From Psychroflexus aurantiacus (GTDB lineage Bacteria > Bacteroidota > Bacteroidia > Flavobacteriales > Flavobacteriaceae), in contig NZ_JAAIKD010000001.1 in NCBI RefSeq assembly GCF_010820555.1, forward strand, positions 62,001-126,000: 64,000 nucleotides of DNA. The letters are read 5' to 3'. The position numbers and the translations under genes were made by a program. Positions within the stretch are counted from its first letter, which is position 1; every line of letters begins with the position of its first letter. The notes under the pieces were generated by a model. The model worked only from the letters and a program-made list of their open reading frames with translations, had not been told where the DNA came from and did no database searches. Shown piece by piece: positions 1 to 8,215 of the stretch.

Positions 1-52
1 CATTAGATGAAGCGAGACCCATCTAGATCTATATAAAACTAATTACACCACT

Positions 53-130
53 CGGGGTGTAGCGTAGCCCGGTCATCGCGCCTGCTTTGGGAGCAGGAGG
101 TCGCAGGTTCGAATCCTGCCACCCCGACCA
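53..130 (+). tRNA. tRNA-Pro (anticodon TGG)
   Basis: A full cloverleaf can be drawn. The acceptor stem CGGGGTG (53-59) pairs with CACCCCG (120-126), followed by discriminator A127 and an encoded CCA (128-130). The anticodon stem CCTGC/GCAGG (81-85/93-97) encloses the loop TTTGGGA, giving anticodon TGG at 88-90. The T-arm GCAGGTTCGAATCCTGC is canonical. A strong terminator follows directly, so it is probably transcribed alone or as the last gene of a unit that starts outside the window. Confidence 0.97.
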
Positions 131-132
131 AG

Positions 133-166
133 AAAAGCCAGTAATCTTTTGATTACTGGCTTTTTT
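133..166 (+). terminator. Rho-independent terminator of tRNA-Pro
   Basis: A perfect 10-bp stem (137-146 with 151-160, GCCAGTAATC / GATTACTGGC) with a TTTT loop is followed by six T's. It lies three bases after the tRNA CCA end. Confidence 0.93.
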
Positions 167-541
167 AGTTATGAAATTTTGAAAGTGATAACTTTCATAA
201 ATAGAATAGCTAAAAAAGGTATAAGCACCGATAGGTGCTGGCTTTTCCTGAGCAACACCCCCTACTCAGGATCACCGACCAAAGGGAGGTAATTCTGCTT
301 CTAAAAGCTACTTAACTCCAATCATCAACTCAAAAGTAATTTCAACATATACATGGAGAGCGAAGATTCCTCCGAAGTCTCGGAGCTGTCAATCTTTTTA
401 TTTCTTTGTCCTAAGCGGGATGTATCATGTTACTCTTCAGGTACATTTCATTTTAAAAAACACAAAACACTGATTATCATAAACTTATAATTTGTGGCAC
501 AACCTTTGGTCTTAGGTCTTCATAACCTTAAAACCAATGTC
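167..541. other. Intergenic region with four small hairpins
   Basis: No coding sequence is seen in this 375-bp gap. It holds four short perfect inverted repeats: GAAAGT/ACTTTC (181-196) and AGCACC/GGTGCT (224-239), both with a GATA loop, CCTGAG/CTCAGG (247-270) and CTCCGA/TCGGAG (370-385). Read on the minus strand, the 224-239 hairpin is followed after six bases by six T's, so it could end a minus-strand transcript. No known RNA family is recognised. Confidence 0.4.
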
Positions 542-1711
542 ATGAAACGATTATTTATTTTACTCGTAGGATTTGTTTTTTTCGCCACATCTGTTTGGGC
601 AAATCATTCAGGTTATGAAACTAACTCGAGATCCAATAATAGAAACTTCAATCAAAATCAGCCCTTTATTTTTATGGAAAATGGAATTGAATTTTCTGTT
701 TTTGCTGATGGTCAGTTTGATTTTTTTATCCCCGGTTACGGCCCAAATGTATCTGTTGGATTTGACATCGCGAATGTAAATTTTAGTTTCAATTCTGGTT
801 ATAATTATAATCCTTACATTCAGTATGACGATTATGGGGCTATTATACAGATACAAAATACGCCTGTCTTCTACGACTATTACGGGCGTATACATCAAAT
901 AGGAAATATACTAATCGACTACAATACCTACGGCTTGGTAAGTAGAATTGGAGGTTTACAACTGTTTTACAGAAACCATAGGTTTTGGAGACAAAGCGGA
1001 TTTATAAATCATTCGAACAGGAGGTATGTCAGAAGACCCTGGCACAGGTATTATGCCATGCCTGTTGCTCAGTTCAGTTTGGTAAGCTTTCAGCCCTACA
1101 GACAGTTCTACAGCCCTGTAAGACATATTTACTACAGACCTTACGCCAACAACCATAGAGATTTTAATTTGAATAGAAGACATTCAAATGCAACCTACAG
1201 ATCTCAAAATACGAGATCGCAAAGATATGCGCAGGCACCGAGAAACAGCAGGGAAGAAAATATCAGGTCTAATGTTGAAAGGCATCACAGGGTCATTCAG
1301 GAAACCAGAAATTCCAGGAGGCCTCAAGTAAACCGCTCTACCGAAAGACATTCCAGATCAGTTTCAAAGGACTTGGACAGAACCCGGAGAGAGGAAACGC
1401 TAAGGACAAATAGAACAGCTCGGGTAGCAGATCCTGTAAGCAGGAGGAATCAGGTTTCCAGCCAGAGGAATAGAAATACAAATCAAAGAAGTGTATCTCA
1501 GAACTCCAGAAGAACGGAACAGCCTGGAATCAGGAACAGAAATGAGGTTTCCGGAAGGACCACGACTAGAAACCCTCAGGTAGATAGAAGAGAAACTAAA
1601 AGAAAGTCTGTCCAGACCAAAGCCTCGCCAATCTACAGAAACGCCTCTAAAGCACAAAGAAGTCCTAGATCTAAAGGCAATGCCCGAGGACAGAGGTCGA
1701 GAAATCAATAA
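542..1711 (+). CDS. Secreted Tyr/Asn-rich protein with Arg-rich C-terminus, function unknown
   Basis: A 389-residue protein. The ATG at 542 is preferred over an upstream GTG because it begins directly with a good signal peptide (MKRLFILLV..., cleavage after SVWA), so the product is exported. Residues about 30-170 are rich in Asn, Tyr, Phe and Gly with repeated 'YGP', 'YDDYG' and 'YDYYGR' patterns that look like short beta-repeats. From about residue 175 to the end it is strongly basic and low-complexity (Arg, Ser, Asn, Gln), probably disordered. Similar exported proteins occur in other flavobacteria without an assigned role. It stands alone, with a terminator just downstream. RNA or polyanion binding by the basic tail would be speculation. 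Confidence 0.75.
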   Translation: MKRLFILLVGFVFFATSVWANHSGYETNSRSNNRNFNQNQPFIFMENGIEFSVFADGQFDFFIPGYGPNVSVGFDIANVNFSFNSGYNYNPYIQYDDYGAIIQIQNTPVFYDYYGRIHQIGNILIDYNTYGLVSRIGGLQLFYRNHRFWRQSGFINHSNRRYVRRPWHRYYAMPVAQFSLVSFQPYRQFYSPVRHIYYRPYANNHRDFNLNRRHSNATYRSQNTRSQRYAQAPRNSREENIRSNVERHHRVIQETRNSRRPQVNRSTERHSRSVSKDLDRTRREETLRTNRTARVADPVSRRNQVSSQRNRNTNQRSVSQNSRRTEQPGIRNRNEVSGRTTTRNPQVDRRETKRKSVQTKASPIYRNASKAQRSPRSKGNARGQRSRNQ

Positions 1712-1737
1712 AACTAAATCTAAAACTCAGTGATTTA

Positions 1738-1772
1738 CCCCTTTTTGGAACATTCCAAAAAGGGGTTTTTTG
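1738..1772 (+). terminator. Terminator of the secreted Arg-rich protein gene
   Basis: A 12-bp stem, CCCCTTTTTGGA (1738-1749) with TCCAAAAAGGGG (1754-1765), loop ACAT, is followed by TTTTTTG. It lies 27 bases after the stop codon. Confidence 0.9.
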
Positions 1773-1843
1773 TTTTAGATAAGCTTCTTATTTTAAGCTC
1801 AAATGCATCCCAGAGTGGTTACCATGTCTAAACCTATGCAATA

Positions 1844-1876
1844 AAAAAACCACCTGCCTGAGGCAGATGGTTTTCG
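1844..1876 (-). terminator. Terminator of the zinc protease gene
   Basis: Read on the minus strand, a hairpin AACCATCTGCC / GGCAGGTGGTT (one internal mismatch, loop TCA) is followed by seven T's. It lies just past the stop at 1899. The plus-strand side also ends in T's, so weak bidirectional use is possible. Confidence 0.75.
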
Positions 1877-1898
1877 TTTTAATGAAGGCGTCTAAATG

Positions 1899-4388
1899 TT
1901 AGGCGTCGGGATTGAGAATTTTTTCAATTCTTTCCACACCATCTTGAAGATGATACCTGGTCATTGTATCTCTTGTTCTGTTTATCGCTCTTCTCATATC
2001 GCTTTGCAGATTATTCAATTCTGCTCTTACAAGCGGTCTTATATCACTTGTTTCGACATCGATATTACTTCTGCTGATATATCTTCTGTATTGAGCAGGT
2101 ATATTAGACTGCTTTTCTGTCATCAAATGTTCCATTCTGGAAAGATATACGCGTTGAAGATTTCTTCGGATTCTGCTTATTTCTGCACCAGTTCTCAATT
2201 CACTAAAAAGACCCGTTCTAAGCTCTTCCATCATTTCCACAATGGTATAAGCGTCTTCGTTTAGTTCTTCGTTTTCCATCATTCTGGCAAAACGACCAAA
2301 GTCTAGTACATTATTTAAAGCTCTTTCCTGGTAAGATTTGATTTTCTCCAAATACCCGTCAAATTGAATTTTGTTGAAAATATCCTGGTCTATCAACCAC
2401 TCTGGTGTTTGGAAAAGTTCTTCCTGAAGAAACTCCATGGCTCTTACCTGCTTATCTCGGGGAACATGCGTGTAAACAGCTCCTTCCTGATTATAGGTTT
2501 TATAGATTTCGTAAACTCCACCTATGTTGGCGGCAACATGACCCATGTATCGGTTGTACTGTCCGTAAACCTGGTCATACAAGTCTTCGAGATCTTCATA
2601 GTTTTTGCCATCTTCAGCGGTCCACTCAATCAGATTTGGAACAATTCTCTTCAGGTTAGCGATACCGTAGGTACTGGCTTCCATGGAGTCATCTCCAAGA
2701 TCTTCGGTTTGAGAACTTGGATCGATCACACCTCCAGACTGCTGCTGACCAAATCTGTAAACAGGATCACCTGCTTTTTCCAGAATCCATTCATCCAAAA
2801 TTTGTTTTTCTTCTTCAGGGGTTTTATCTAAAATTGGTCTATAACCCCAGGCGATAGAGTATTTATCGTAGGGACCAACATTGGGCATCAGCGACACATC
2901 GCCATCTCCAGGCTGTGCGATATAATTAAATCGCGCGTAATCCATGATAGATGGAGCTGTTCCATTCTTTTTGGTGAATTCCGGATCTCTAAGATCTTCT
3001 ACATCGTAAGCAACACTGCTTCCCATATTATGCGGCAAACCAAGTGTATGTCCAACTTCGTGAGAAGAAACGAAACGGATTAAACGACCCATGACCTCAT
3101 CTTTAAATTCCACACCTCTTGCTTCAGGATTGATAGCAGCAGTTTGTACAAAATACCAGTTGCGCAATAAGGTCATGACATTATGATACCAGTTGATATC
3201 TGATTCTAAAATTTCACCGGAACGCGGGTCACTCACGTGAGGTCCGTTGGCGTTTGGAATGGGAGAAGCCAGGTATCTTACCACTGAATATCTAATATCT
3301 TCCGGACTCCAGTCTGGATCTTCTTCTTGAGTAGGAGGATCCATGGCTAAAATAGCATTTTTGAAGCCTGCTGCTTCAAAAGCTACCTGCCAGTCTTCGA
3401 TACCCTGCTTGATGTATTTTCTCCATTTTTTAGGAGTAGCTCTATCGATATAATAAATGATGGGCTCTTTTGGCTCTACCAATTCCCCTCTTTTAAATTT
3501 CTCAATATCTTCATCTTTAACTTCAAGACGGTAACGGTCTAAATACGTTACTGTTTCCGACTTTTGATTATCAAGTCCATAATCCAGTTGTCTGCTTGTA
3601 AACCAGCCTACACGCTGATCAAAATAACGTCTTTTCATTGGCACTTTAGGTAAAAGCACCATAGAATTACTGAACTTCAGAGATACAGAACCCGTACTGG
3701 AATTTGAAGGAGGATCTCCCGCATTATAGGTTTTTACGTGTCTTATTTCAATGTTCTCGGGATAACTTCTTATGGTATCTATATAAGAACGGCTGTCATC
3801 CAGACGTGAGATTTTATAAGGCTTTTTTCTTCTGCTCTGAAGACCAATCGCCTCTACATCTTTTTGAAATAAATCTGTAACGTTTATAACGGTATTGTTG
3901 TGAATAGAGTCTTTTTTATAGGCTTTGACATCAAACGAATATAAAATCGGCTCAAAATTAGAGTTGACTACGGCCTGATTTATAGGCAAAGAATCTGCAG
4001 CTGCAATGTCATAGGACACTACTCTAAGATAAACTTTATCGCCTTTTTTCTGCCAGCGTAAAACCTGTTCGTTTTGCTTGCCTCCGCCAAAACCAATGCC
4101 CTGAGCTGTCTGAGCAATACGAGTTACCATCAGCATTTCTCTGTTGAAAAGAGAATCTGGAATCTCAAAGAAATAATCCTCATCAACTTTATGAACTTTG
4201 AATAAGCCCTCGTCTGATTTGGCTTTGCTGGTTATAATTTTGCCATAAGGTTTTATTCCGTTTTTGGATTCCTTTTTAGGGGCCTGGGCAGTCGATTTAT
4301 CATCTTTTTTCCCTTGAAGAATGGAACATGATGACATCGAAACTACCATCCCTGCTACGAACGTGAAGTAAAGTAACTTTTTGATCAT
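1899..4388 (-). CDS. Lipoprotein zinc-dependent metalloprotease (DUF5118/DUF5117/DUF4953 type)
   Basis: An 829-residue protein with a lipoprotein signal (lipobox around MSSC at residue 21), so it is predicted to be membrane-anchored outside the cytoplasm. The metzincin-type zinc site HEVGHTLGLPHN lies at about residues 443-454: three His ligands plus the catalytic Glu. The order matches the Bacteroidota 'zinc-dependent metalloprotease' family: a DUF5118-like N-terminus, a DUF5117-like middle, then the catalytic and C-terminal DUF4953-like region with coiled-coil-rich helices. Length is typical of the family. Natural substrates of the family are not established. The gene is monocistronic with its own terminator. 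Confidence 0.88.
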   Translation of the reverse strand: MIKKLLYFTFVAGMVVSMSSCSILQGKKDDKSTAQAPKKESKNGIKPYGKIITSKAKSDEGLFKVHKVDEDYFFEIPDSLFNREMLMVTRIAQTAQGIGFGGGKQNEQVLRWQKKGDKVYLRVVSYDIAAADSLPINQAVVNSNFEPILYSFDVKAYKKDSIHNNTVINVTDLFQKDVEAIGLQSRRKKPYKISRLDDSRSYIDTIRSYPENIEIRHVKTYNAGDPPSNSSTGSVSLKFSNSMVLLPKVPMKRRYFDQRVGWFTSRQLDYGLDNQKSETVTYLDRYRLEVKDEDIEKFKRGELVEPKEPIIYYIDRATPKKWRKYIKQGIEDWQVAFEAAGFKNAILAMDPPTQEEDPDWSPEDIRYSVVRYLASPIPNANGPHVSDPRSGEILESDINWYHNVMTLLRNWYFVQTAAINPEARGVEFKDEVMGRLIRFVSSHEVGHTLGLPHNMGSSVAYDVEDLRDPEFTKKNGTAPSIMDYARFNYIAQPGDGDVSLMPNVGPYDKYSIAWGYRPILDKTPEEEKQILDEWILEKAGDPVYRFGQQQSGGVIDPSSQTEDLGDDSMEASTYGIANLKRIVPNLIEWTAEDGKNYEDLEDLYDQVYGQYNRYMGHVAANIGGVYEIYKTYNQEGAVYTHVPRDKQVRAMEFLQEELFQTPEWLIDQDIFNKIQFDGYLEKIKSYQERALNNVLDFGRFARMMENEELNEDAYTIVEMMEELRTGLFSELRTGAEISRIRRNLQRVYLSRMEHLMTEKQSNIPAQYRRYISRSNIDVETSDIRPLVRAELNNLQSDMRRAINRTRDTMTRYHLQDGVERIEKILNPDA

Positions 4389-4474
4389 AATGAATTATCG
4401 TTTTAAAACAATTGAAATTATCCAATTGCGATTTAAACTAAGACAGAAAAAGGGGGCAATGGTTTAATTTAAGA

Positions 4475-4507
4475 CCTAAAAAAAAGCTCTATGTCCATAG
4501 AGCTTTT
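4475..4507 (-). terminator. Terminator of the YeeE/YedE operon
   Basis: An inverted repeat AAAAGCTCTAT (4482-4492) / ATAGAGCTTTT (4497-4507) with loop GTCC. On the minus strand it is followed by a run of T's (plus-strand A's at 4478-4485). It lies 23 bases past the stop of the second YeeE/YedE gene. Confidence 0.85.
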
Positions 4508-4530
4508 AAAATTCTTTTACCGCTTTCGGC

Positions 4531-4944
4531 TTAATGAGGCAATTTATGTCTAAGAAGACCATAGACAAAAGTTCCTAAAAGCGCCCCAAAAATAACTATC
4601 AAAATGGAGGCATAGCCGGCTCCCATTAGCACATACATGGGACCGGGACATGCCCCGGCAAGTGCCCAGCCTAAACCAAATAAAATTCCACCAAATAGAT
4701 AGCGAGATATACCCTTTTCCTTGGGTTTCAATTTCATGTCCTGACCACCCAGGGCTTTAATATTATTTCGCTTGATCACCTGGATTCCAATAACACCAAG
4801 AAAAAGAGCCGAACCTATAATGCCATACATGTGAAAAGAACCAAACTCAAACATTTCAAAAATTCTGAACCAGGAGGCTGCTTCCGACTTGTACATGACG
4901 ATTCCAAAAAAAATTCCTATAACTAAGTAAACTAAGGTTTTCAT
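4531..4944 (-). CDS. YeeE/YedE family membrane protein, half-size (sulfur transport domain), second subunit
   Basis: A 137-residue membrane protein with about four hydrophobic segments. It carries the glycine-rich signature GWALAGACPGP (about residues 91-101), where the Cys in GACPGP matches the conserved cysteine of YeeE/YedE (TsuA-like) transporters. That family moves thiosulfate or related sulfur compounds across the inner membrane. The family often occurs as one protein of about 350 residues with two repeats; here the two halves are separate genes, three bases apart on the same strand, so the products probably form a heteromeric channel. Substrate is inferred from the family only. Confidence 0.85.
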   Translation of the reverse strand: MKTLVYLVIGIFFGIVMYKSEAASWFRIFEMFEFGSFHMYGIIGSALFLGVIGIQVIKRNNIKALGGQDMKLKPKEKGISRYLFGGILFGLGWALAGACPGPMYVLMGAGYASILIVIFGALLGTFVYGLLRHKLPH

Positions 4945-4947
4945 ATT

Positions 4948-5502
4948 TTAAAAGATTAAAGGGTATATAAAATTAATCATGATCAGACCTCCAATAAAAA
5001 ACCCGATAACCGCGATTAAAGAAGGTAACTGAAGATTGCTCAATCCCGATATGGCATGTCCCGAGGTACACCCCCCGGCATATCTGGCCCCAAATCCGAC
5101 AAAAAAACCACCAACAAGCAAAATGGCTAGTATTTTAGGGTCGCTTAAACTTTCTGTTCCGAAGATTTCAGTTGGCATATAAGCCTCCCCTGCACTGGTA
5201 ATGCCATAGCTCTCAAGTTGTTTTGAAACCTCCGGATTTATTTCCACCGTATTCCCTGAAAAGTAATTCGCTGATAAAAACCCGCCGATAACCGCTCCTA
5301 AAACAACGATCAGATTCCAGCGTTCTTTCTTCCAGTCGAATTTAAAGAAGTCTGAAGCCCTACCTGCGCCTCCCATAGAACAGGCGGTTCTTAAATTGGA
5401 AGACATCCCAAATTGTTTTCCTGCAAAGAGCAAAGCAAACATAACCAAGGCAATAAGAGGGCCTGAAACATACCAGGGCCAGGGCTTTATAATCCATTCC
5501 AT
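4948..5502 (-). CDS. YeeE/YedE family membrane protein (sulfur transport domain), first subunit
   Basis: A 184-residue membrane protein and the first gene of a two-gene operon with 4531-4944. It has the family signature RYAGGCTSGHAISG (about residues 139-152) with the conserved Cys, plus an N-terminal Cys (TACSMGG) that may also handle sulfur. There are four to five hydrophobic segments. No rhodanese, persulfide dioxygenase or ArsR-type regulator, common partners elsewhere, is seen next to it. Transport of thiosulfate or a related sulfur species is inferred from the family. Confidence 0.85.
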   Translation of the reverse strand: MEWIIKPWPWYVSGPLIALVMFALLFAGKQFGMSSNLRTACSMGGAGRASDFFKFDWKKERWNLIVVLGAVIGGFLSANYFSGNTVEINPEVSKQLESYGITSAGEAYMPTEIFGTESLSDPKILAILLVGGFFVGFGARYAGGCTSGHAISGLSNLQLPSLIAVIGFFIGGLIMINFIYPLIF

Positions 5503-5643
5503 AATTTAAAATTTTATGCAAATTAAACCTTTATGCCATGATTTGAATGTAACAATAGTTACTAATTACCTGACAAGGTTAAAATTGAATTAAGGAGACT
5601 TTCAAAGCCTTTAAAAAGGCTACTTTTATTCAAAATTTACACC

Positions 5644-6282
5644 ATGAAACTCACTTATATCGTACTTGCCGTTTTTTTTATAGGTTCAATAACCACATTA
5701 AATGCTCAACAGGAGTATTTTGAATATGGATTTAAAGGAGGCGTCAATATAGCTCAAATGACCGGGGACGTCCCCGCCAGTTATGAGTCCAGAACCTCTA
5801 TGAAAATTGGTGCGTTCGGGATTTATAAAATCCTGCCAAAATTAGGTATTCAGGCAGAATTGCTTTATTCTGAACAGGGTTTTTCAAACGAACCTGTTCC
5901 TGAAACCATCGCCATAGAAAAAATCGAAGAACTCTTAAGGATGCAGTACGTCAACCTGCCCGTTCTAGCCAGTTACAACCTTGTAGAAAACCTGTGGCTG
6001 GAAGGGGGTATGCAAGTTGGTTATTTGGTGAAAGCTGTTGAAGACAGAGAAGAAGTGAGATTGATTAACCAAGGTGAAGTGACTAGTGAAACGACGTCCA
6101 CAGCAAAAACGGACAACTATGAGCGAATAGATTTTGGACTTGCCGGAGGTTTACGCTATAAACTCAGCCAGAATTTTATGGTGCAGGCAAGATTTCACCA
6201 AAGCCTGAATGACGTTGACAAAAGCAGTGAGGGAGATCAATACCACAGGGTTTATAGCTTTTCGATAGGCTATGTATTTTAG
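5644..6282 (+). CDS. Outer-membrane beta-barrel protein (PorT/OMP_b-brl_2-like)
   Basis: A 212-residue protein with a cleavable signal peptide (cleavage near LNAQQ, residue 21). The mature part has the pattern of an eight-strand barrel: 'YGFKGGVNIAQM' at the start, 'GIQAELLYSEQGF', 'YVNLPVLASYNL', 'GGLRYKLSQNFMVQARFHQSL' and a closing 'YSFSIGYVF' with terminal Phe. This is the porin-family barrel common in Bacteroidota. Function is unknown. It is a single gene; a near-match to the -7 box (TACTTTTA) lies about 20 bases upstream. Confidence 0.82.
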   Translation: MKLTYIVLAVFFIGSITTLNAQQEYFEYGFKGGVNIAQMTGDVPASYESRTSMKIGAFGIYKILPKLGIQAELLYSEQGFSNEPVPETIAIEKIEELLRMQYVNLPVLASYNLVENLWLEGGMQVGYLVKAVEDREEVRLINQGEVTSETTSTAKTDNYERIDFGLAGGLRYKLSQNFMVQARFHQSLNDVDKSSEGDQYHRVYSFSIGYVF

Positions 6283-6367
6283 ATAACCGGCTTTAAACCA
6301 AAGTTAGCTTTCTCAAGTGTTAGCTTTTTTTTATCACCCTTGCAAATTTCAGTACCGCAATTTTTCA

Positions 6368-6375
6368 TAAATTTG
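6368..6375 (+). promoter_or_regulatory. Bacteroidota -7 box of the T9SS protein gene
   Basis: TAAATTTG matches TAnnTTTG exactly and ends four bases before the ATG at 6380, so the transcript would be leaderless or nearly so. No good -33 TTG is found at the usual spacing. Confidence 0.45.
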
Positions 6376-6379
6376 TAAT

Positions 6380-8215
6380 ATGAAAAAGATTTCAGCATTA
6401 CTTATTTTCACATTAGTATCAAACGTTTTGTGGTCACAGGTTTTTATAGCTGAAAACCCAAACATGAGGGTAACTCTAAAAAATGATGTTGATCTTTCTG
6501 TTGCTGGAGATATCACCAACAACGACAGCATTTACGGAACAGGATTTCTTGAGCTCATACAAGCTCAATCCCAATTTGTTTCAGGAAACGGAATTATAGA
6601 AAAATTTAGGGTTAATAAAACCGGTGGACAAGCCGAAATAACCGGGGGTCATCAGGACGTGTTCAGGTTATTCGAAATTCACGGTGGAACTTTTATTCCA
6701 AACGCACGTCTGACTCTAAAAAGCGTGGACTCTCTTACCGCTCAAATCGGTCAAAATACCGGAGGAAGTATCACCGGTGATTTTGTTATAGAACGCTTCA
6801 TCCCGAGATCCAACAGGGCTTTTCGCTATATGTCTTCTCCTGTTTCCACATCAGGGACTGTAAAAGCCAATTTGCAGGAAGGCGTTAATAATACGGGTTA
6901 CAGCTTTCCTGAAGATAACAAAAATCCCAACCCAGGTTACGGAACACACATTACCGGATCATCAGCAGGCAATAATGGCTTTGATGCTACGCAAACCGGA
7001 AATCCTGGTATGTATTTCTGGAATGCAACCTCTCAATCCTATACCATCATCCCGAATACGGATAATACCCAATTAAGCAAAGGACAAAGTTTTCCTCTTT
7101 TTATCCGTGGAAGTCGGGCAACCAATCTCAATCAATCTAATTTAAAGGTCGGTCCAGAAACAACACTAAGACTGACGGGCAATCCAAGCATTTTAAATTT
7201 CTCCAAAAGCATTTCTTTGGAAATAGACAATAGCTATTTGTTATTAGGCAACCCCTATCACGGGGCTATAGATGCCAATTCTTTTTTCGCTGATCAATCG
7301 AACTTGAGTCCCAATTTTATATATGTTTACGACCCTACACTCAATGAATTTGGTGGTAATGTGACAGTAGAATTACCGGAAGGGATTAATGCTCAGGGCT
7401 CCGATGCCAATCAATTTATACAGGCCTGGCAATCGGTCTTTGTGAAAGCCTCGAACACTGGAACGACTACATTAGATTTAACTTTTTCCGAAACCCATAA
7501 GACTATTTCTGAATCTCAGCTTGTAATTTTCAAAACGAATACAGGATCCAGAATTAATCTCAGATTATTAGCCGACAATAATCAAATCGATGGGGTGAGC
7601 ATAAAGTTTATTCACGGAGCAAATTCAGAAATAGATGATAGAGATGCTGATAAACTCCCAAACACGGGTGAATCCCTTTCCATATACTCCAATAATACAA
7701 ACTTAAGTATTGAGGAAAGAGATTATCCGCAATCCATAGATACAACGCTTATACGATTAGTAAATAAAAACAGAAATCAGTATCAGTTTAAGATTGATGG
7801 CACAAATTTTTCTGAAATCAACGCCATTTTTAAAGATTTTTACCTGGATGAAGAATATCCTCTGGAAGACAATAAAGAGCTCGTGGTTGACTATCAGGTT
7901 GCAGAGGGAGAACCTGATATGAGGTTTGGATTTATTTATAATTCTGAAAGTTTATCGTCTGAAGAATTTGCAAGCAGAACCTTTAAAGTTTATCCCAATC
8001 CCGCTCAGGATGTTTTAAACATTGAGACTGTAAGCACCTCTTCTCAGAAACTGGAATTTGAAATTTACTCGCTTTTAGGACAAAAAGTTGCTCGAGGTAG
8101 TTTTGAAGATAAACTCTCTAATTATGATATCTCTTCGCTTTCGACAGGGGTGTATTTAATTGTCATTTCTGATGATAATAATCTGAAAGAAACCCTGAAG
8201 CTTATTAAAACTTAG
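6380..8215 (+). CDS. T9SS type A sorting domain-containing secreted protein
   Basis: A 611-residue exported protein with an N-terminal signal peptide (cleavage near VLWSQ). The last ~80 residues are a classic type A C-terminal sorting domain (FKVYPNPAQDVLNIE... LLGQKV... LSTGVYLIVI... KLIKT), so the protein should cross the outer membrane by the type IX system and be released or attached to the surface. The body is beta-rich with Gly/Asn/Thr and no recognised enzymatic domain. The stop codon overlaps the stop of convergent bioA by four bases, so the two genes have no room for a terminator between them. Confidence 0.88.
   Translation: MKKISALLIFTLVSNVLWSQVFIAENPNMRVTLKNDVDLSVAGDITNNDSIYGTGFLELIQAQSQFVSGNGIIEKFRVNKTGGQAEITGGHQDVFRLFEIHGGTFIPNARLTLKSVDSLTAQIGQNTGGSITGDFVIERFIPRSNRAFRYMSSPVSTSGTVKANLQEGVNNTGYSFPEDNKNPNPGYGTHITGSSAGNNGFDATQTGNPGMYFWNATSQSYTIIPNTDNTQLSKGQSFPLFIRGSRATNLNQSNLKVGPETTLRLTGNPSILNFSKSISLEIDNSYLLLGNPYHGAIDANSFFADQSNLSPNFIYVYDPTLNEFGGNVTVELPEGINAQGSDANQFIQAWQSVFVKASNTGTTTLDLTFSETHKTISESQLVIFKTNTGSRINLRLLADNNQIDGVSIKFIHGANSEIDDRDADKLPNTGESLSIYSNNTNLSIEERDYPQSIDTTLIRLVNKNRNQYQFKIDGTNFSEINAIFKDFYLDEEYPLEDNKELVVDYQVAEGEPDMRFGFIYNSESLSSEEFASRTFKVYPNPAQDVLNIETVSTSSQKLEFEIYSLLGQKVARGSFEDKLSNYDISSLSTGVYLIVISDDNNLKETLKLIKT

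Noticed and set aside
1896-2831. Plus-strand open frames opposite the zinc protease
   Set aside because: Shadows of the well-supported minus-strand protease gene.
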